Source: Polaromonas sp. (lineage in GTDB: Bacteria; Pseudomonadota; Gammaproteobacteria; Burkholderiales; Burkholderiaceae_C). From it: a stretch of 64,000 nucleotides of DNA. Shown one piece after another: positions 18,545 through 27,146 of this stretch. The position numbers were made by a program, and so were the translations under genes. The DNA lies in NCBI RefSeq assembly GCF_016185115.1, contig NZ_JACPOF010000018.1, positions 1-64,000 on the forward strand, in the 5' to 3' direction. Under the pieces are notes generated by a model, which was not told the origin of the DNA, searched no databases, and saw only the letters and a program-made list of their open reading frames with translations. Each line of letters begins with the position of its first letter. Position 1 is the first letter of the stretch.

Positions 18545-19030
18545 TTGGAGAAATCCCTTCCTCCCATCCCCGCGAAACGCTACTTCACCATCGGTGAGGT
18601 CAGTGATTTGTGCGGCGTCAAACCTCACGTGCTCCGTTATTGGGAGCAAGAGTTCACGCAGCTGCGCCCGATGAAAAGGCGCGGCAACCGCCGCTACTAC
18701 CAGCACCATGAGGTGCTGATGATCCGCCGCATACGTGATCTGCTCTACGACCAGGGCTTCACCATCAGCGGTGCGCGCAACAAATTGCATGAGATTGTCC
18801 AGGTCGAGGCCGACAAGCGCCGCAACGGCGAGGTCATGCTTGACGGCGTAGACATCATCGACGGTGCCGATTCAGGCCTGGGTGACTTTGCCGACTCAGG
18901 CGATTTTGAAGACAGCGAGCCCGGCAACGACGCAGCCGACCTGCCCAGCGGCATCCTCGCCCAGCAACGCCTGCAACTGGTACGCCGCGAACTCTTTGAA
19001 ATTCGTGATCTGCTCGGCGCCACTTATTAA
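18545..19030 (+). CDS. MerR-family transcriptional regulator
   Basis: A 161-residue protein with an N-terminal MerR winged helix: FTIGEVSDLCGVKPHVLRYWE (residues about 14-34) and GNRRYYQHHEV. An acidic, Asp/Gly-rich linker and a short C-terminal helix follow; no Cys-based metal site is seen. It is regularly found after ihfA in betaproteobacteria, with unknown targets. The start is TTG 18545, since no ATG or GTG lies between the upstream in-frame stop and the conserved helix. The tRNA-Pro promoter overlaps its 3' end. Confidence 0.85.
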   Translation: MEKSLPPIPAKRYFTIGEVSDLCGVKPHVLRYWEQEFTQLRPMKRRGNRRYYQHHEVLMIRRIRDLLYDQGFTISGARNKLHEIVQVEADKRRNGEVMLDGVDIIDGADSGLGDFADSGDFEDSEPGNDAADLPSGILAQQRLQLVRRELFEIRDLLGATY

Positions 19031-19056
19031 GAACACAGCTTGGCGCAAGCTATAAT
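19027..19056 (+). promoter_or_regulatory. Promoter of the tRNA-Pro gene
   Basis: A perfect -10 box TATAAT (19051-19056) lies 18 bases after TTAAGA (19027-19032), a four-of-six match to the -35 consensus. It ends nine bases before the tRNA and overlaps the stop codon of the MerR gene. Confidence 0.7.
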
Positions 19057-19065
19057 TTGAGGCTT

Positions 19066-19142
19066 CGGTGTGTGGCGCAGCCTGGTAGCGCACTTGCATG
19101 GGGTGCAAGGGGTCGAAGGTTCGAATCCTTTCACACCGACCA
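19066..19142 (+). tRNA. tRNA-Pro (anticodon GGG)
   Basis: The 77-base cloverleaf has a seven-base acceptor stem CGGTGTG / CACACCG, an anticodon stem CTTGC / GCAAG with loop ATGGGGT giving anticodon GGG, a T arm with GGTTCGAATCC, and a genome-encoded CCA. GGG reads proline codons CCC and CCU. It is the border of the accessory island that follows; tRNA-Pro genes are common integration sites. Confidence 0.95.
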
Positions 19143-19150
19143 AATGAATC

Positions 19151-19190
19151 AAGGACTTAGAGTGGAAATGCTCTAAGTCCTTTCTTCTTT
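19151..19190 (+). terminator. Terminator after tRNA-Pro
   Basis: A 12-bp perfect stem (AAGGACTTAGAG / CTCTAAGTCCTT) with an eight-base loop is followed by a T-rich run. Confidence 0.85.
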
Positions 19191-19314
19191 CTGATCACTT
19201 ATTAGTGGATTGCCCTCACTTTGCCCCCCACACCTAGGCTGTCAGTATTTCTTTGAGTACTCATGAGAATGTTGGGTTCCGGTTCGACGGTGCGGTAAGC
19301 ATTGACTCCAGAGC

Positions 19315-20865
19315 CTAGTTCTCGACCTTGACGAACCCATCCAGATACAAGAATTCTGAAGGTGAAACATCGTTGAGCATCAAACGGTTGCCATCCCCAT
19401 CATCCGAATTTCCCCAAAAGGCTCGGTAAAGTTTGGAGGTGCATACCTTTCGCAAAAAAGTAAGTGACTTGGCAAGCTTCTTGTTGTGCTCCGAGATGAA
19501 TCCAATGGGCACGCAAAGAAACTCCGATGCAGGAGTCTTCCACTGATACAAGGCTGAGACATGCACCCCAGGTAGCACCAAAATTTCGAATCTTTCGGAC
19601 ATTGCTGGAGATGGTCCCAACAGTACGTCATTGAAACCGGCATTCAATAGAAGGCGCGCCTTGCTCAGTAATGAATCTTTGCGGTCAGATTGACCAGCAT
19701 TACACACTGCGACGATGTCGACAGCCTCACCCCACTCCTTCTCAATGAGCTTAGAGATCGCAAACACTGAATCTTTCAACATCTCAGTACGCCCCCACAG
19801 CTCGCTTTCCGGAATCACCCAGAACATCTCAGTGGGGAACGGTGTTTCTGGCGGTCTGTTGGTTGCAAAGTACCGAAGAGCCTTTTCAAGTCCTTTCAGA
19901 AGCTTTTCAAGGTTTTTTGGCATGTACAAAGCGCCAAGCACTGCCTGACTTTTTCCGGCGTCATATATCTCTCCATTGCCTTCTGCGTGTACCTCTTTCA
20001 CATATGTTGAGAACGAAAACTCAAGGTGTGTTGATGTCTTCAGCGTCATGGTGCCGCCTATTGAAGCACCTGATTGAGTGACTTCGCGCATATACCGCCT
20101 TAGAACAGAGTCATCAAAAACTGCTGGAAATTCTGAAAAAAAGTCCGGATGGGTGACCATTTTCCCAACTCGGTCGGCGGTCAATTGGGTCAATTTTGAT
20201 TTCAGGTCATCTGGCAATAGTGCGTTGTCTTCGAGCTGATACTCAATGTTCCCGTCCATACCAATATAGAAATCCATCGGAACGGGAACGTTAAATCGCT
20301 TTCCCGAGGAAATTTCTTCTATTTTGTATACGCTGAAGGCTCGTTTATTTTCATCATCCTTATCAATCCTTTCAATGTCATTGAAATGTCGATGAAAGGC
20401 TTCAGAAGCATGGTCTAGCGTGTGAGCGGAACCGTTTTCTGCAGTCTCCCAATTCAGGTCAAGGGTGTTGTCCCAATATCCACCATTTCGCGCCCGCTTT
20501 AAAGGTGAAAAAGTCAGCAAATTAAAAATCGGATGGCTTTGGCGCTCTACGATTCTGGTGAATCTGGGAACCCCATCATTTGACGCCACAAATCGAGCCA
20601 GGGCGTATGAGGTAAGGGATAAGACGCCCTCAGAGTCTTGAGCTAATCCTTCGGACTTGAGGACTTCAACAAGTTCATTTGCCTCATGTCCTGCAAGTCC
20701 AAAATATTCCCTGAATACTTCAAATTCGATTTTCTCTGCCAAGTGAATAAGTCGGACTGCAAAGTCCGTCATGACCGGAACTTGTCGCTCGACCGACACG
20801 TGACAGCGCACGTAATATTGCTGCGCAGGTACACCGAGGGCTACCGAGTTAAATTTCTCAAGCAT
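19315..20865 (-). CDS. Unrecognised 516-residue partner of the NERD-kinase-helicase protein
   Basis: I do not recognise this protein. It is largely soluble, with no signal peptide or clear membrane segment. The N-terminal 80 residues (HLAEKIEFEVFREYFGL, then SEGVLSLTSYALARF) could be a winged-helix-like region. The C-terminal third (residues about 380-500) has an alternating alpha/beta look (AVDIVAVCNAG, FEILVLPGVHVSALYQW, EFLCVPIGFISEHNKKLAKSL). A true phospholipase-D HxKxxxxD motif is absent; HNKKLAKS is at best degenerate. The start lies one base after the stop of the upstream giant gene, with AAAGGAGGAG inside that gene's last codons, so the two are tightly coupled. Base composition is more A/T-rich than in the surrounding core. 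In Mokosh-type systems the helicase partner is a PLD nuclease, and this gene occupies that place. Confidence 0.8.
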   Translation of the reverse strand: MLEKFNSVALGVPAQQYYVRCHVSVERQVPVMTDFAVRLIHLAEKIEFEVFREYFGLAGHEANELVEVLKSEGLAQDSEGVLSLTSYALARFVASNDGVPRFTRIVERQSHPIFNLLTFSPLKRARNGGYWDNTLDLNWETAENGSAHTLDHASEAFHRHFNDIERIDKDDENKRAFSVYKIEEISSGKRFNVPVPMDFYIGMDGNIEYQLEDNALLPDDLKSKLTQLTADRVGKMVTHPDFFSEFPAVFDDSVLRRYMREVTQSGASIGGTMTLKTSTHLEFSFSTYVKEVHAEGNGEIYDAGKSQAVLGALYMPKNLEKLLKGLEKALRYFATNRPPETPFPTEMFWVIPESELWGRTEMLKDSVFAISKLIEKEWGEAVDIVAVCNAGQSDRKDSLLSKARLLLNAGFNDVLLGPSPAMSERFEILVLPGVHVSALYQWKTPASEFLCVPIGFISEHNKKLAKSLTFLRKVCTSKLYRAFWGNSDDGDGNRLMLNDVSPSEFLYLDGFVKVEN

Positions 20866-20866
20866 T

Positions 20867-23800
20867 TCAAGCTCCTCCTTTAACCGTACGCGATGGGACG
20901 AGTTGAGCTTGGCCTTCCTTCGCCATCAAAGTCACTTCGTCCAAAACCATTTTCAATGGAGTTCCAGCACGACCAGACCACATCGTCGTTGAACCAACAA
21001 CAATCAATCGGTCCTGGGCTCTGGACAAAGCAACATTAATACGCTCGGGCTCGGACAAGAAACCGACAACACTTGAAGTGTCATTTCTGACCACTGACAC
21101 GATGATGATGCAGTTCTCTTTACCCTGATAACTGTCCACCGTGCCAACTGTAAATAGGTCCCTAAAGTCTCCCGCCCAGTCCGCTTGGTCCAGCTTGCGT
21201 CGAATTAAATCCCTTTGGGCTGCGTACATCGTGATAATTCCAATGGGCGCAGAGTCGGACTCATGCACCTTAATTCGAATCGCTTCAACGAACTCTTTAG
21301 ACAATACGATTTCACGTACAACAGAAACGATGATGTTTGCCTCAACTTCATTGACTAACGCACCATCCCCAGCTGAAAGGTCCTTATGGAAACTCGCTCG
21401 ACCCTGGTCGGCCGTATCAATCCATACGACTTCTTTGGAAAGATAGGGTGGAAGCTTTTCATATGCGGCAATTGGAACGTCCCGATCAACCGTCAGAGCG
21501 CCCTCATAGAAACAATTAGAGACAACTCGGTTTATCGAACTTGCCATCCGATATTGCTTCAAAAGAGTGCGTCCTACTGATCGTCCGTATTCGGATGAAA
21601 ATGCCCTTTGAAAGTTATTCATCTTTCGGAAATTAGCCCTGCCGATTTCCAAGAGTTGTGAAGTTTTTTCTTCCACCGCCCTAGGGTACATCGGGGGCAG
21701 CTGAAGATGGTCACCAACCAAAAGAACTCGCCTACCTGCCTGCATGGCGACAACAAGTTCCATAGGTGACGCTCTGGCGGCTTCGTCAACGATGACCCAG
21801 TCGTATACGTGATCGACGATACCGAGCATGTGCTTCCCGACTCCTACACATGTTCCCGCAACGACTCGAGCAGTACGAGACAAAAATGAAGTGAAATTTG
21901 AATGTGGGCTACGGAGCACATCTGAGAATTCTTTTGAAAGCCAAAATAATCTTTCGAGCTTTTGACACTTTTCTGGACTTGGAGACCCGTTTGACTCCGT
22001 AACCTTGCTCAGCAGTCCTTCCATGACATCACGCAGGTTAGATTCCTCGCTCACCTCGAGGTCAAAACGTGAACGTGCTATTTCACAAAACCGCGTTTTT
22101 AGCCTCGTAATCTGAGCGCTCTGCTTACCTTCATCGATGTCCCTGTTCGAATAATCTGCACTCTGCAAAAACTCAATGCGACCGAGCAGTTGCCCTAGAC
22201 TCATGAACACATCACTTGCTACGTCCACATACAGCCTAGGCAATCCAAGTTGGTATCCAACCGCCCTTATTCGCTCACGTATCTCAGCGTCAAATTTTTC
22301 ACGGTAAATCTGTCGCCTAGCGTCTTCGTGAACTAGCCGCAGCTTCTTTGAAACCATGGTTGCCGAGCCGACCCGCACCATCGACAGAGCTACTTGGTTG
22401 GAAACAGCAAGGTCCGATACCTTTTCAAGTGCATTGTTCACTGCCTCGTGAGACTGGCTTACAAGCAATATGTTTTTGGCAAGTCCTCTGCTTATTGCCA
22501 AATGGACGAAGGACGATATGAATTTTGTCTTTCCTGTTCCAGGCGGTCCCTGTAGCAACGAAATCGGACCGTTCCTGAAACTCTGAAGCAGTGCGTCCCT
22601 TTGTTGGTCATTTAAACCAAGGCTGCCGATTGAATCCAACGCAGTCATTGGAAACTGGTGTGCCTGAATCGAAAGATGAGGGTCAAAGTACTCATGCAGT
22701 TTGAGAATTGAAGCACCACCGCCCAAGACACGTCTCATTGCCGCTACCCGACGTTCTGATGCGCTGGTCTCAAAAGAACCTCTGACGAAGAATGTTTTTC
22801 CCTCAGTTATCTTTAGACGATTGCTTGTCGGAGAAACGCGCAAAACATCCTTACCAATATCGGGTGAAATCAGACCCACACGAAACCAGGTTTCTGTTCC
22901 TTTCATCGGGTCGGTCCCACGTTCGTGCAGCTCAATCTTTTCACCCTCTGAAAAGTCGAGAACCCCCTCCTCAAGCTCGTAGGGCACCAGCCAGGAATAC
23001 TGCTCATGAGGTACTCTTTGAGCGCCTGATCGAACGGTAATTCTTGTAGCGTTCAGTTCGTCAGATTCTGCTAACGCTTGCCAAAGCGCCTTCGCGGAAA
23101 TCAGAGTTTCGCCAGCCTCATGTGCCTCTGAAATGTCGTATGGGTTTTTCGCACCTGACCCAGTAGCGGAGCTCTCTTCTAAGTCATGGTCGTCTCTCGT
23201 AGAGCGGTATCTCTCGTAAAGCAAGTCAACCAATTCATGTGCATCCGACACTGCGGCGTAATCGATCCCAATGTGGGCATGCAGCCGAAATACCGAGCGT
23301 CGTGCGTTGGACACATAGAGGTCATGTCCGATTTCCTTTAGGGAAATATCGATTACCCGTTCGGCTTGCAGGTCGTACTTGATGACAACCTGCTGCCGCA
23401 AGCCTGTCACAAAGAAGATAACGCGTCTCTCCGCTGGAATTGGCTGGACACCAACGGGGAAGATTCCGTTATCACCCTCTAACTCTTGAAATTTCCCCTG
23501 TTCCGACACTGTCCGCCAAATGCTGATTACAAAAGCTGGGTGAATGTCCTTCGGCGGATACAGTTCCTTCTGCAAGGTTTCGGCCAGAAGATCAATTGGA
23601 ATGTTGATTTCCGTGAGTTCTTTTGCTCGACTGGCTTCGGAATGGGTCGTGGGGAACTCCACATCTGATAGGAGCTTAAGTGTCAGTAGTAAGGTTAAGT
23701 AGAGGTCTCTCTGCAAAGCGGACCCCCCCTCCAAGTGCATAGGCAGGTCGTCAACGGTTATGCAGCTATCACCGTCTGCGGTAAGGTCAAGGACATCGAG

Positions 23801-25729
23801 AAGTACCACCTGAACGCTTCCATCGTCCGACTGTGATACCGCAATGTTTGCCTCCTTAATGTCGCCATGCGTAATTCCGATTGCATGAAGACGGCGAACT
23901 GAATTTAGCAGCGACAGCGCCACTTCGGCACGCGCCTTTTTTGAAGAGCATCCCTCTAACCACTTATGGAAATCTTCGCCTGGTGCCCATTTGGTGACCA
24001 ATATCAAGCCAAATGGGCTAACTCCGAAATCTACAACCTCTGGGGCCGCATTGAAGGCTGATTGCCTGAGCGAACGAGCTGTTTGGAGAAACTCCAGAAG
24101 CTTGCGGTTCCGGCTTGGATGTTTGATGTCAAACCTCAAATTGGGCCAACACTTCACCAATACCTTTTCACCTTCCTTCTGAGAGATGTAAACATTCTTG
24201 CCAGGCAATGAAGGAAGGATTTCCGTCGGTAACAATGTCATCGGACTGGCATCCGTCTTGTAGACACTGATGTCTGCTTCTGAAACACTAGCTTCAACAT
24301 CTTTTGCAAGCGCGATGTTCAATGCATCAAGTGCCTCCGATGCAGACTGATAGCGCTTCGCTGGATCCCAATTGATACAAGTCTGGAACCAGATATTCAG
24401 CACCGGAAACCTAATGGCGTTGTTCTCGTCGTAAAGAGGCACACTATCTAGGTCCTCCAGTCTTGTCCCTTCAAAGATTTCAAATGAGAGAACGCCCAGC
24501 AGAAACACGTCACGAGTAAAGGCAGAGTGCGCAACTGACTTATCTGCACTGCCATCGTCTTCCGGCAGGCGGATTGATCCTGTCTCCAGTTCCACTCGAT
24601 TGGCACCGACGGTGCGGCCCTCTGGAATTCTGGCCGCTGCAAAGCTGGACAAAATAATTCGGGAGGGTTCAACCACCCATAAAGTCCTTGTTGTAATGTC
24701 CCTGTGAGCGATACCTAGTGAGTGGAGCTTAGCGAACCTTGCCAGCACGCTTTTCACCAATGCACATCGCTCGCTGTCATCCATCTCAGGCTTTCTGGAG
24801 ATGAGTTCAGCAAGCCGTTCAACCTGCGCCGGTAATCGATAAGCCTCTACAAAGTTCGTTGTCACATCCTCTGGTGTGGCCGATCCAACTGGTTCGAGCA
24901 GGTCATCATGCAGGTCTGGCGCTTCTGTCCGCAGCATTTCGTTTAGACGAAGTTCCCGAAGCCCGATGGATGCGCGTTCAGCCGCCGTCGAGTTACCACC
25001 AGCCAAATTCGAAAAATTCCATTTCCGAATTAGCGCTCTTGATCGCCGATTTTCTCTATGCTCCGCTCTGAATTCCGACCAAATTATTTTTGGATGAATG
25101 TAATCCGCAACGCTGGTGACTTGCAGAAAGCCTTGGTATTCGGTCTTTCGCTCAAGAATTTGTGGATTTGTCAGTGAAAAGAAAAGTTCATATCGGTTTC
25201 GATCCGGCAACGGGTTTGCAGATGGGTATTGCCAGGTTAGTGGTATTTGAGGAAACTTCTTTCGGTATTCATCGACTTTGCCAAGGGTCTTTACAAAATC
25301 CGGCAAATTCATTACGAAACGACGCTCTTCGTCTGGGAAATTCTTAAGTCGACATGTCGGATGGCAGAGAACTACAAGGTGCTCTATGTAGGGGATGGAC
25401 GTATTCTGTAGCTTTGCCCTAAGGCACTCTCCCAACACTTTTACAGTTTGTCTCGTCTTGTCGACAGGGGACCTATTGAATTTCCCCTTGTGCAACCACT
25501 GGCGATTGGAATATTCAATTTCGTCACGCCAGTTCTTCAGTTCCACCAGAAAAATTCTGTTGGTTGCAAAAATTACGAGGTCTAAATCACGGGGATCAGT
25601 TGAACCGCGCTGCAATAGTTGGAATCCGGCAAACCCGAACCAGTTCGCGGGCAACCCTTTTTCAATCTCCCTAAATGCTCCCTGCTCAACATCGAGAACA
25701 CCCTCGGCACATAGATAGGTTATTTTCAT
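20867..25729 (-). CDS. NERD nuclease / tandem kinase-like / superfamily 1 helicase fusion, probable antiphage protein
   Basis: A 1620-residue multidomain protein. Residues about 10-130 form a NERD nuclease-related domain (DLDLVIF, then FLVELKNW near residue 63). Residues about 260-470 are a degenerate kinase fold: HRDITTRT near residue 341 lacks the catalytic-loop Asn, and the DFG position reads SFA. Residues about 500-760 are a second, better preserved kinase: a VLVK lysine near 523, HGDIKEAN near 622 and an LLDVLD metal-site Asp. Residues about 1010-1600 are a COG1112-type superfamily 1 helicase: GPPGTGKT near 1061, VDEAARAS near 1314, GDHLQLPP, QYRM, DSYQGKE and NVALSRAQDR near 1567. A kinase-helicase fusion with a coupled second gene matches the published plan of Mokosh antiphage systems. 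Here a NERD domain is added and no PLD nuclease is seen, so I call it Mokosh-like. The defence role is inferred. Confidence 0.85.
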   Translation of the reverse strand: MKITYLCAEGVLDVEQGAFREIEKGLPANWFGFAGFQLLQRGSTDPRDLDLVIFATNRIFLVELKNWRDEIEYSNRQWLHKGKFNRSPVDKTRQTVKVLGECLRAKLQNTSIPYIEHLVVLCHPTCRLKNFPDEERRFVMNLPDFVKTLGKVDEYRKKFPQIPLTWQYPSANPLPDRNRYELFFSLTNPQILERKTEYQGFLQVTSVADYIHPKIIWSEFRAEHRENRRSRALIRKWNFSNLAGGNSTAAERASIGLRELRLNEMLRTEAPDLHDDLLEPVGSATPEDVTTNFVEAYRLPAQVERLAELISRKPEMDDSERCALVKSVLARFAKLHSLGIAHRDITTRTLWVVEPSRIILSSFAAARIPEGRTVGANRVELETGSIRLPEDDGSADKSVAHSAFTRDVFLLGVLSFEIFEGTRLEDLDSVPLYDENNAIRFPVLNIWFQTCINWDPAKRYQSASEALDALNIALAKDVEASVSEADISVYKTDASPMTLLPTEILPSLPGKNVYISQKEGEKVLVKCWPNLRFDIKHPSRNRKLLEFLQTARSLRQSAFNAAPEVVDFGVSPFGLILVTKWAPGEDFHKWLEGCSSKKARAEVALSLLNSVRRLHAIGITHGDIKEANIAVSQSDDGSVQVVLLDVLDLTADGDSCITVDDLPMHLEGGSALQRDLYLTLLLTLKLLSDVEFPTTHSEASRAKELTEINIPIDLLAETLQKELYPPKDIHPAFVISIWRTVSEQGKFQELEGDNGIFPVGVQPIPAERRVIFFVTGLRQQVVIKYDLQAERVIDISLKEIGHDLYVSNARRSVFRLHAHIGIDYAAVSDAHELVDLLYERYRSTRDDHDLEESSATGSGAKNPYDISEAHEAGETLISAKALWQALAESDELNATRITVRSGAQRVPHEQYSWLVPYELEEGVLDFSEGEKIELHERGTDPMKGTETWFRVGLISPDIGKDVLRVSPTSNRLKITEGKTFFVRGSFETSASERRVAAMRRVLGGGASILKLHEYFDPHLSIQAHQFPMTALDSIGSLGLNDQQRDALLQSFRNGPISLLQGPPGTGKTKFISSFVHLAISRGLAKNILLVSQSHEAVNNALEKVSDLAVSNQVALSMVRVGSATMVSKKLRLVHEDARRQIYREKFDAEIRERIRAVGYQLGLPRLYVDVASDVFMSLGQLLGRIEFLQSADYSNRDIDEGKQSAQITRLKTRFCEIARSRFDLEVSEESNLRDVMEGLLSKVTESNGSPSPEKCQKLERLFWLSKEFSDVLRSPHSNFTSFLSRTARVVAGTCVGVGKHMLGIVDHVYDWVIVDEAARASPMELVVAMQAGRRVLLVGDHLQLPPMYPRAVEEKTSQLLEIGRANFRKMNNFQRAFSSEYGRSVGRTLLKQYRMASSINRVVSNCFYEGALTVDRDVPIAAYEKLPPYLSKEVVWIDTADQGRASFHKDLSAGDGALVNEVEANIIVSVVREIVLSKEFVEAIRIKVHESDSAPIGIITMYAAQRDLIRRKLDQADWAGDFRDLFTVGTVDSYQGKENCIIIVSVVRNDTSSVVGFLSEPERINVALSRAQDRLIVVGSTTMWSGRAGTPLKMVLDEVTLMAKEGQAQLVPSRTVKGGA

Positions 25730-25843
25730 TATTTAAATCCCTAAATTCTTGAAAATTGATTTCAATCGACTCCGAATCTAGATCAACCGAATGGCGCAGC
25801 ATCACTTACTGTGTTGCTAGAGCTGCACAGCAGATGAAGTGGT

Positions 25844-26110
25844 TTATTCATCCCCCGTCCCTCCCGTTTCAGCTTTAACCTCCGCCAACAAATCGCCGAA
25901 CTTGCCATAGTTCGCCTTCACCCATCATCCAGATTCAATGTGATGTGCATGTCGGCGTAGTAGCGGAGGTGCTCGTCGTAGGCCAGTAGCTCTACGTGTT
26001 TCTTATTGAGTTTTTCCACTTCCTTGGCCACGTTGTTGCGGGCGGAGGTGTTGCTGGCGGCTGCGGCGCCTTTTTGCAGCATCTCGAGCGGCTCTGGATC
26101 TTTAAAGCGT
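25844..26110 (-). pseudogene. pglX: 3' remnant of a PglX-like (BREX) adenine methyltransferase, frameshifted
   Basis: The minus strand encodes KEVEKLNKKHVELLAYDEH, LRYYAD and LNLDDG, then a stop. Shifting by one base at the G run at 25921-25923 restores VKANYGKFGDLLAEVKAETG and a stop at 25844-25846. The DDGVKxNYGKFGxLLAEVK tail is what I know as the C-terminus of BREX-1 PglX methyltransferases. Loss of one G (GGGG to GGG) explains the break. Upstream of the helical part the frame also breaks near 26110, so only about 85 of over 1000 residues remain. It marks a former BREX or related modification locus beside the helicase gene. Confidence 0.65.
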
Positions 26111-26298
26111 AGCCGAGAGTCGCGTCTGATTCGATATCGACAGTGATGCATCTCGGCGGCTGCTCCTTGATGGAGTTTGCGACTGCAATTTCTAGTTTCA
26201 TCGTCGAACAACCCCTCACAATGTCGCGTGCTGTCACGTTTGCCCTTGTTTCACACTGTAACAGCGAGATCCACTTGCAGCCCTTAGTTGGTCAAATG

Positions 26299-26484
26299 TG
26301 CTACATATTTCATAGCTGGTCACGCTCGTATCTAAAGGGCTGCAGCCGTTTTATGCCTAAAAGCGGCACTTTTTTGGCCATTTTGGACCGTTTTCGAAGC
26401 TTTCCAGTGCTTGCGAAAATCGATTTTGCCGTGTACGGCAACAATTTAACGTATACATTAAAAAATTAACGTGTACGTTAAAAT
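26299..26484 (+). repeat. Dispersed repeat, copy 1 of 4
   Basis: It shares with three other places in the window a left end GCTA...ATAGCTG, the block CGTAT(T/C)TAAAGGGCT, and a GGCACTTTTTTGG-like middle. The right end carries two stacked palindromes: TTGCCGTGTACGGCAA and (in two versions here) TTAACGTGTACGTTAA. It has no coding capacity. It lies between the pglX remnant and the IclR remnant. Confidence 0.8.
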
Positions 26485-26513
26485 AGCCTGAGCAGCGCAT
26501 GAGCGGCACTGCC

Positions 26514-26830
26514 TCAAGGAAATCGCAACCCCGAAGGCGCCAACTCAGCAAACGGCGAAGCAAACCGCGCAGGGTCTTTCTGCACTTCAGCTTCCAGCAG
26601 CGCCACCGTGCTGATCCAATCCGCGAGCAGCGGGTTGTCCTCCACATCAAACTGAAAACGTGGGCCTTCTATCGTGATGGTGGCGATGCAGTGGTCTTCG
26701 CTGGACCTCAAGGGGAATGACACCGAGGCCACGCCTTCAAACACGCTGCCCTGGAACCCGAAGCCCCGAGCCCGATGGACCTTCGCAACGCCGAGGCATA
26801 ACTGGAGGAGTGGCGCTGCACGGCAAAACC
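26514..26830 (-). pseudogene. C-terminal remnant of an IclR-family regulator
   Basis: The minus strand reads KVHRARGFGFQGS, then VFEGVASVSFPL, HCIATITIEGP and a C-terminal helix. This follows the IclR effector-domain pattern RxxGY...GxxxVAAPV...AALSIxGP. Only about 100 residues remain; the DNA-binding half is missing, and the next intact gene (antitoxin, opposite strand) begins 43 bases beyond the fragment. The bases are G/C-rich like the core genome, so this may be old flanking chromosome rather than island cargo. Confidence 0.55.
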
Positions 26831-26873
26831 GTTAAACTGACTGCATCGCAACTGCAACGCAATACCCGCCACC

Positions 26874-27146
26874 ATGAAAACTGCCACGCTGCCTTCACTT
26901 CGTGTTGAACCGCAGCTGCGCGCCGCAGCCGAAAGCGTGCTGCGCGAGGGCGAGACGCTGACCAGCCTGATGGAAACCGCCATGCGCGAGACGATTGCGC
27001 GGCGGCGCACGCAGGGCGAGTTTCTGGCGCGTGGGCTGCGGGCTGCCCAGAACGCCAAACAGACCGGCATTTACCACGCAGCCGAGGCCGTACACGACGA
27101 ACTGGCCCAGCGGCTGGATGCCCGGCGCAAACAGGTGCTGGGTTGA
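26874..27146 (+). CDS. Probable type II antitoxin (YlcI/YnfO-like)
   Basis: A 90-residue protein with MKTATLPSLRVEPQLRAAAE at the N-terminus and SVLREGETLTSLMETAMR, resembling ribbon-helix-helix-type antitoxins that pair with ParE/RelE toxins. It ends in a basic helix (RLDARRKQVLG) and overlaps the toxin gene by four bases (TTGA), the usual antitoxin-first order. It should bind and neutralise the toxin and repress the operon; no operator was identified. The antitoxin family is assigned by pattern and by its partner. Confidence 0.7.
   Translation: MKTATLPSLRVEPQLRAAAESVLREGETLTSLMETAMRETIARRRTQGEFLARGLRAAQNAKQTGIYHAAEAVHDELAQRLDARRKQVLG

Noticed and set aside
19143..19314. attL/attR pair or integrase remnant next to tRNA-Pro
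   Set aside because: No second copy of the tRNA 3' end and no integrase-like translation could be found within the window.
19315..20865. Phospholipase D (HKD) nuclease in the helicase partner
   Set aside because: The only candidate, HNKKLAKS, lacks the Asp of HxKxxxxD and the following Gly-Ser; not enough to call PLD, so the protein is left unassigned.
25844..26240. Functional BREX methyltransferase gene
   Set aside because: Only the last 85 or so codons remain, with a frameshift; no pglZ, brxL, brxC or other BREX genes are present.
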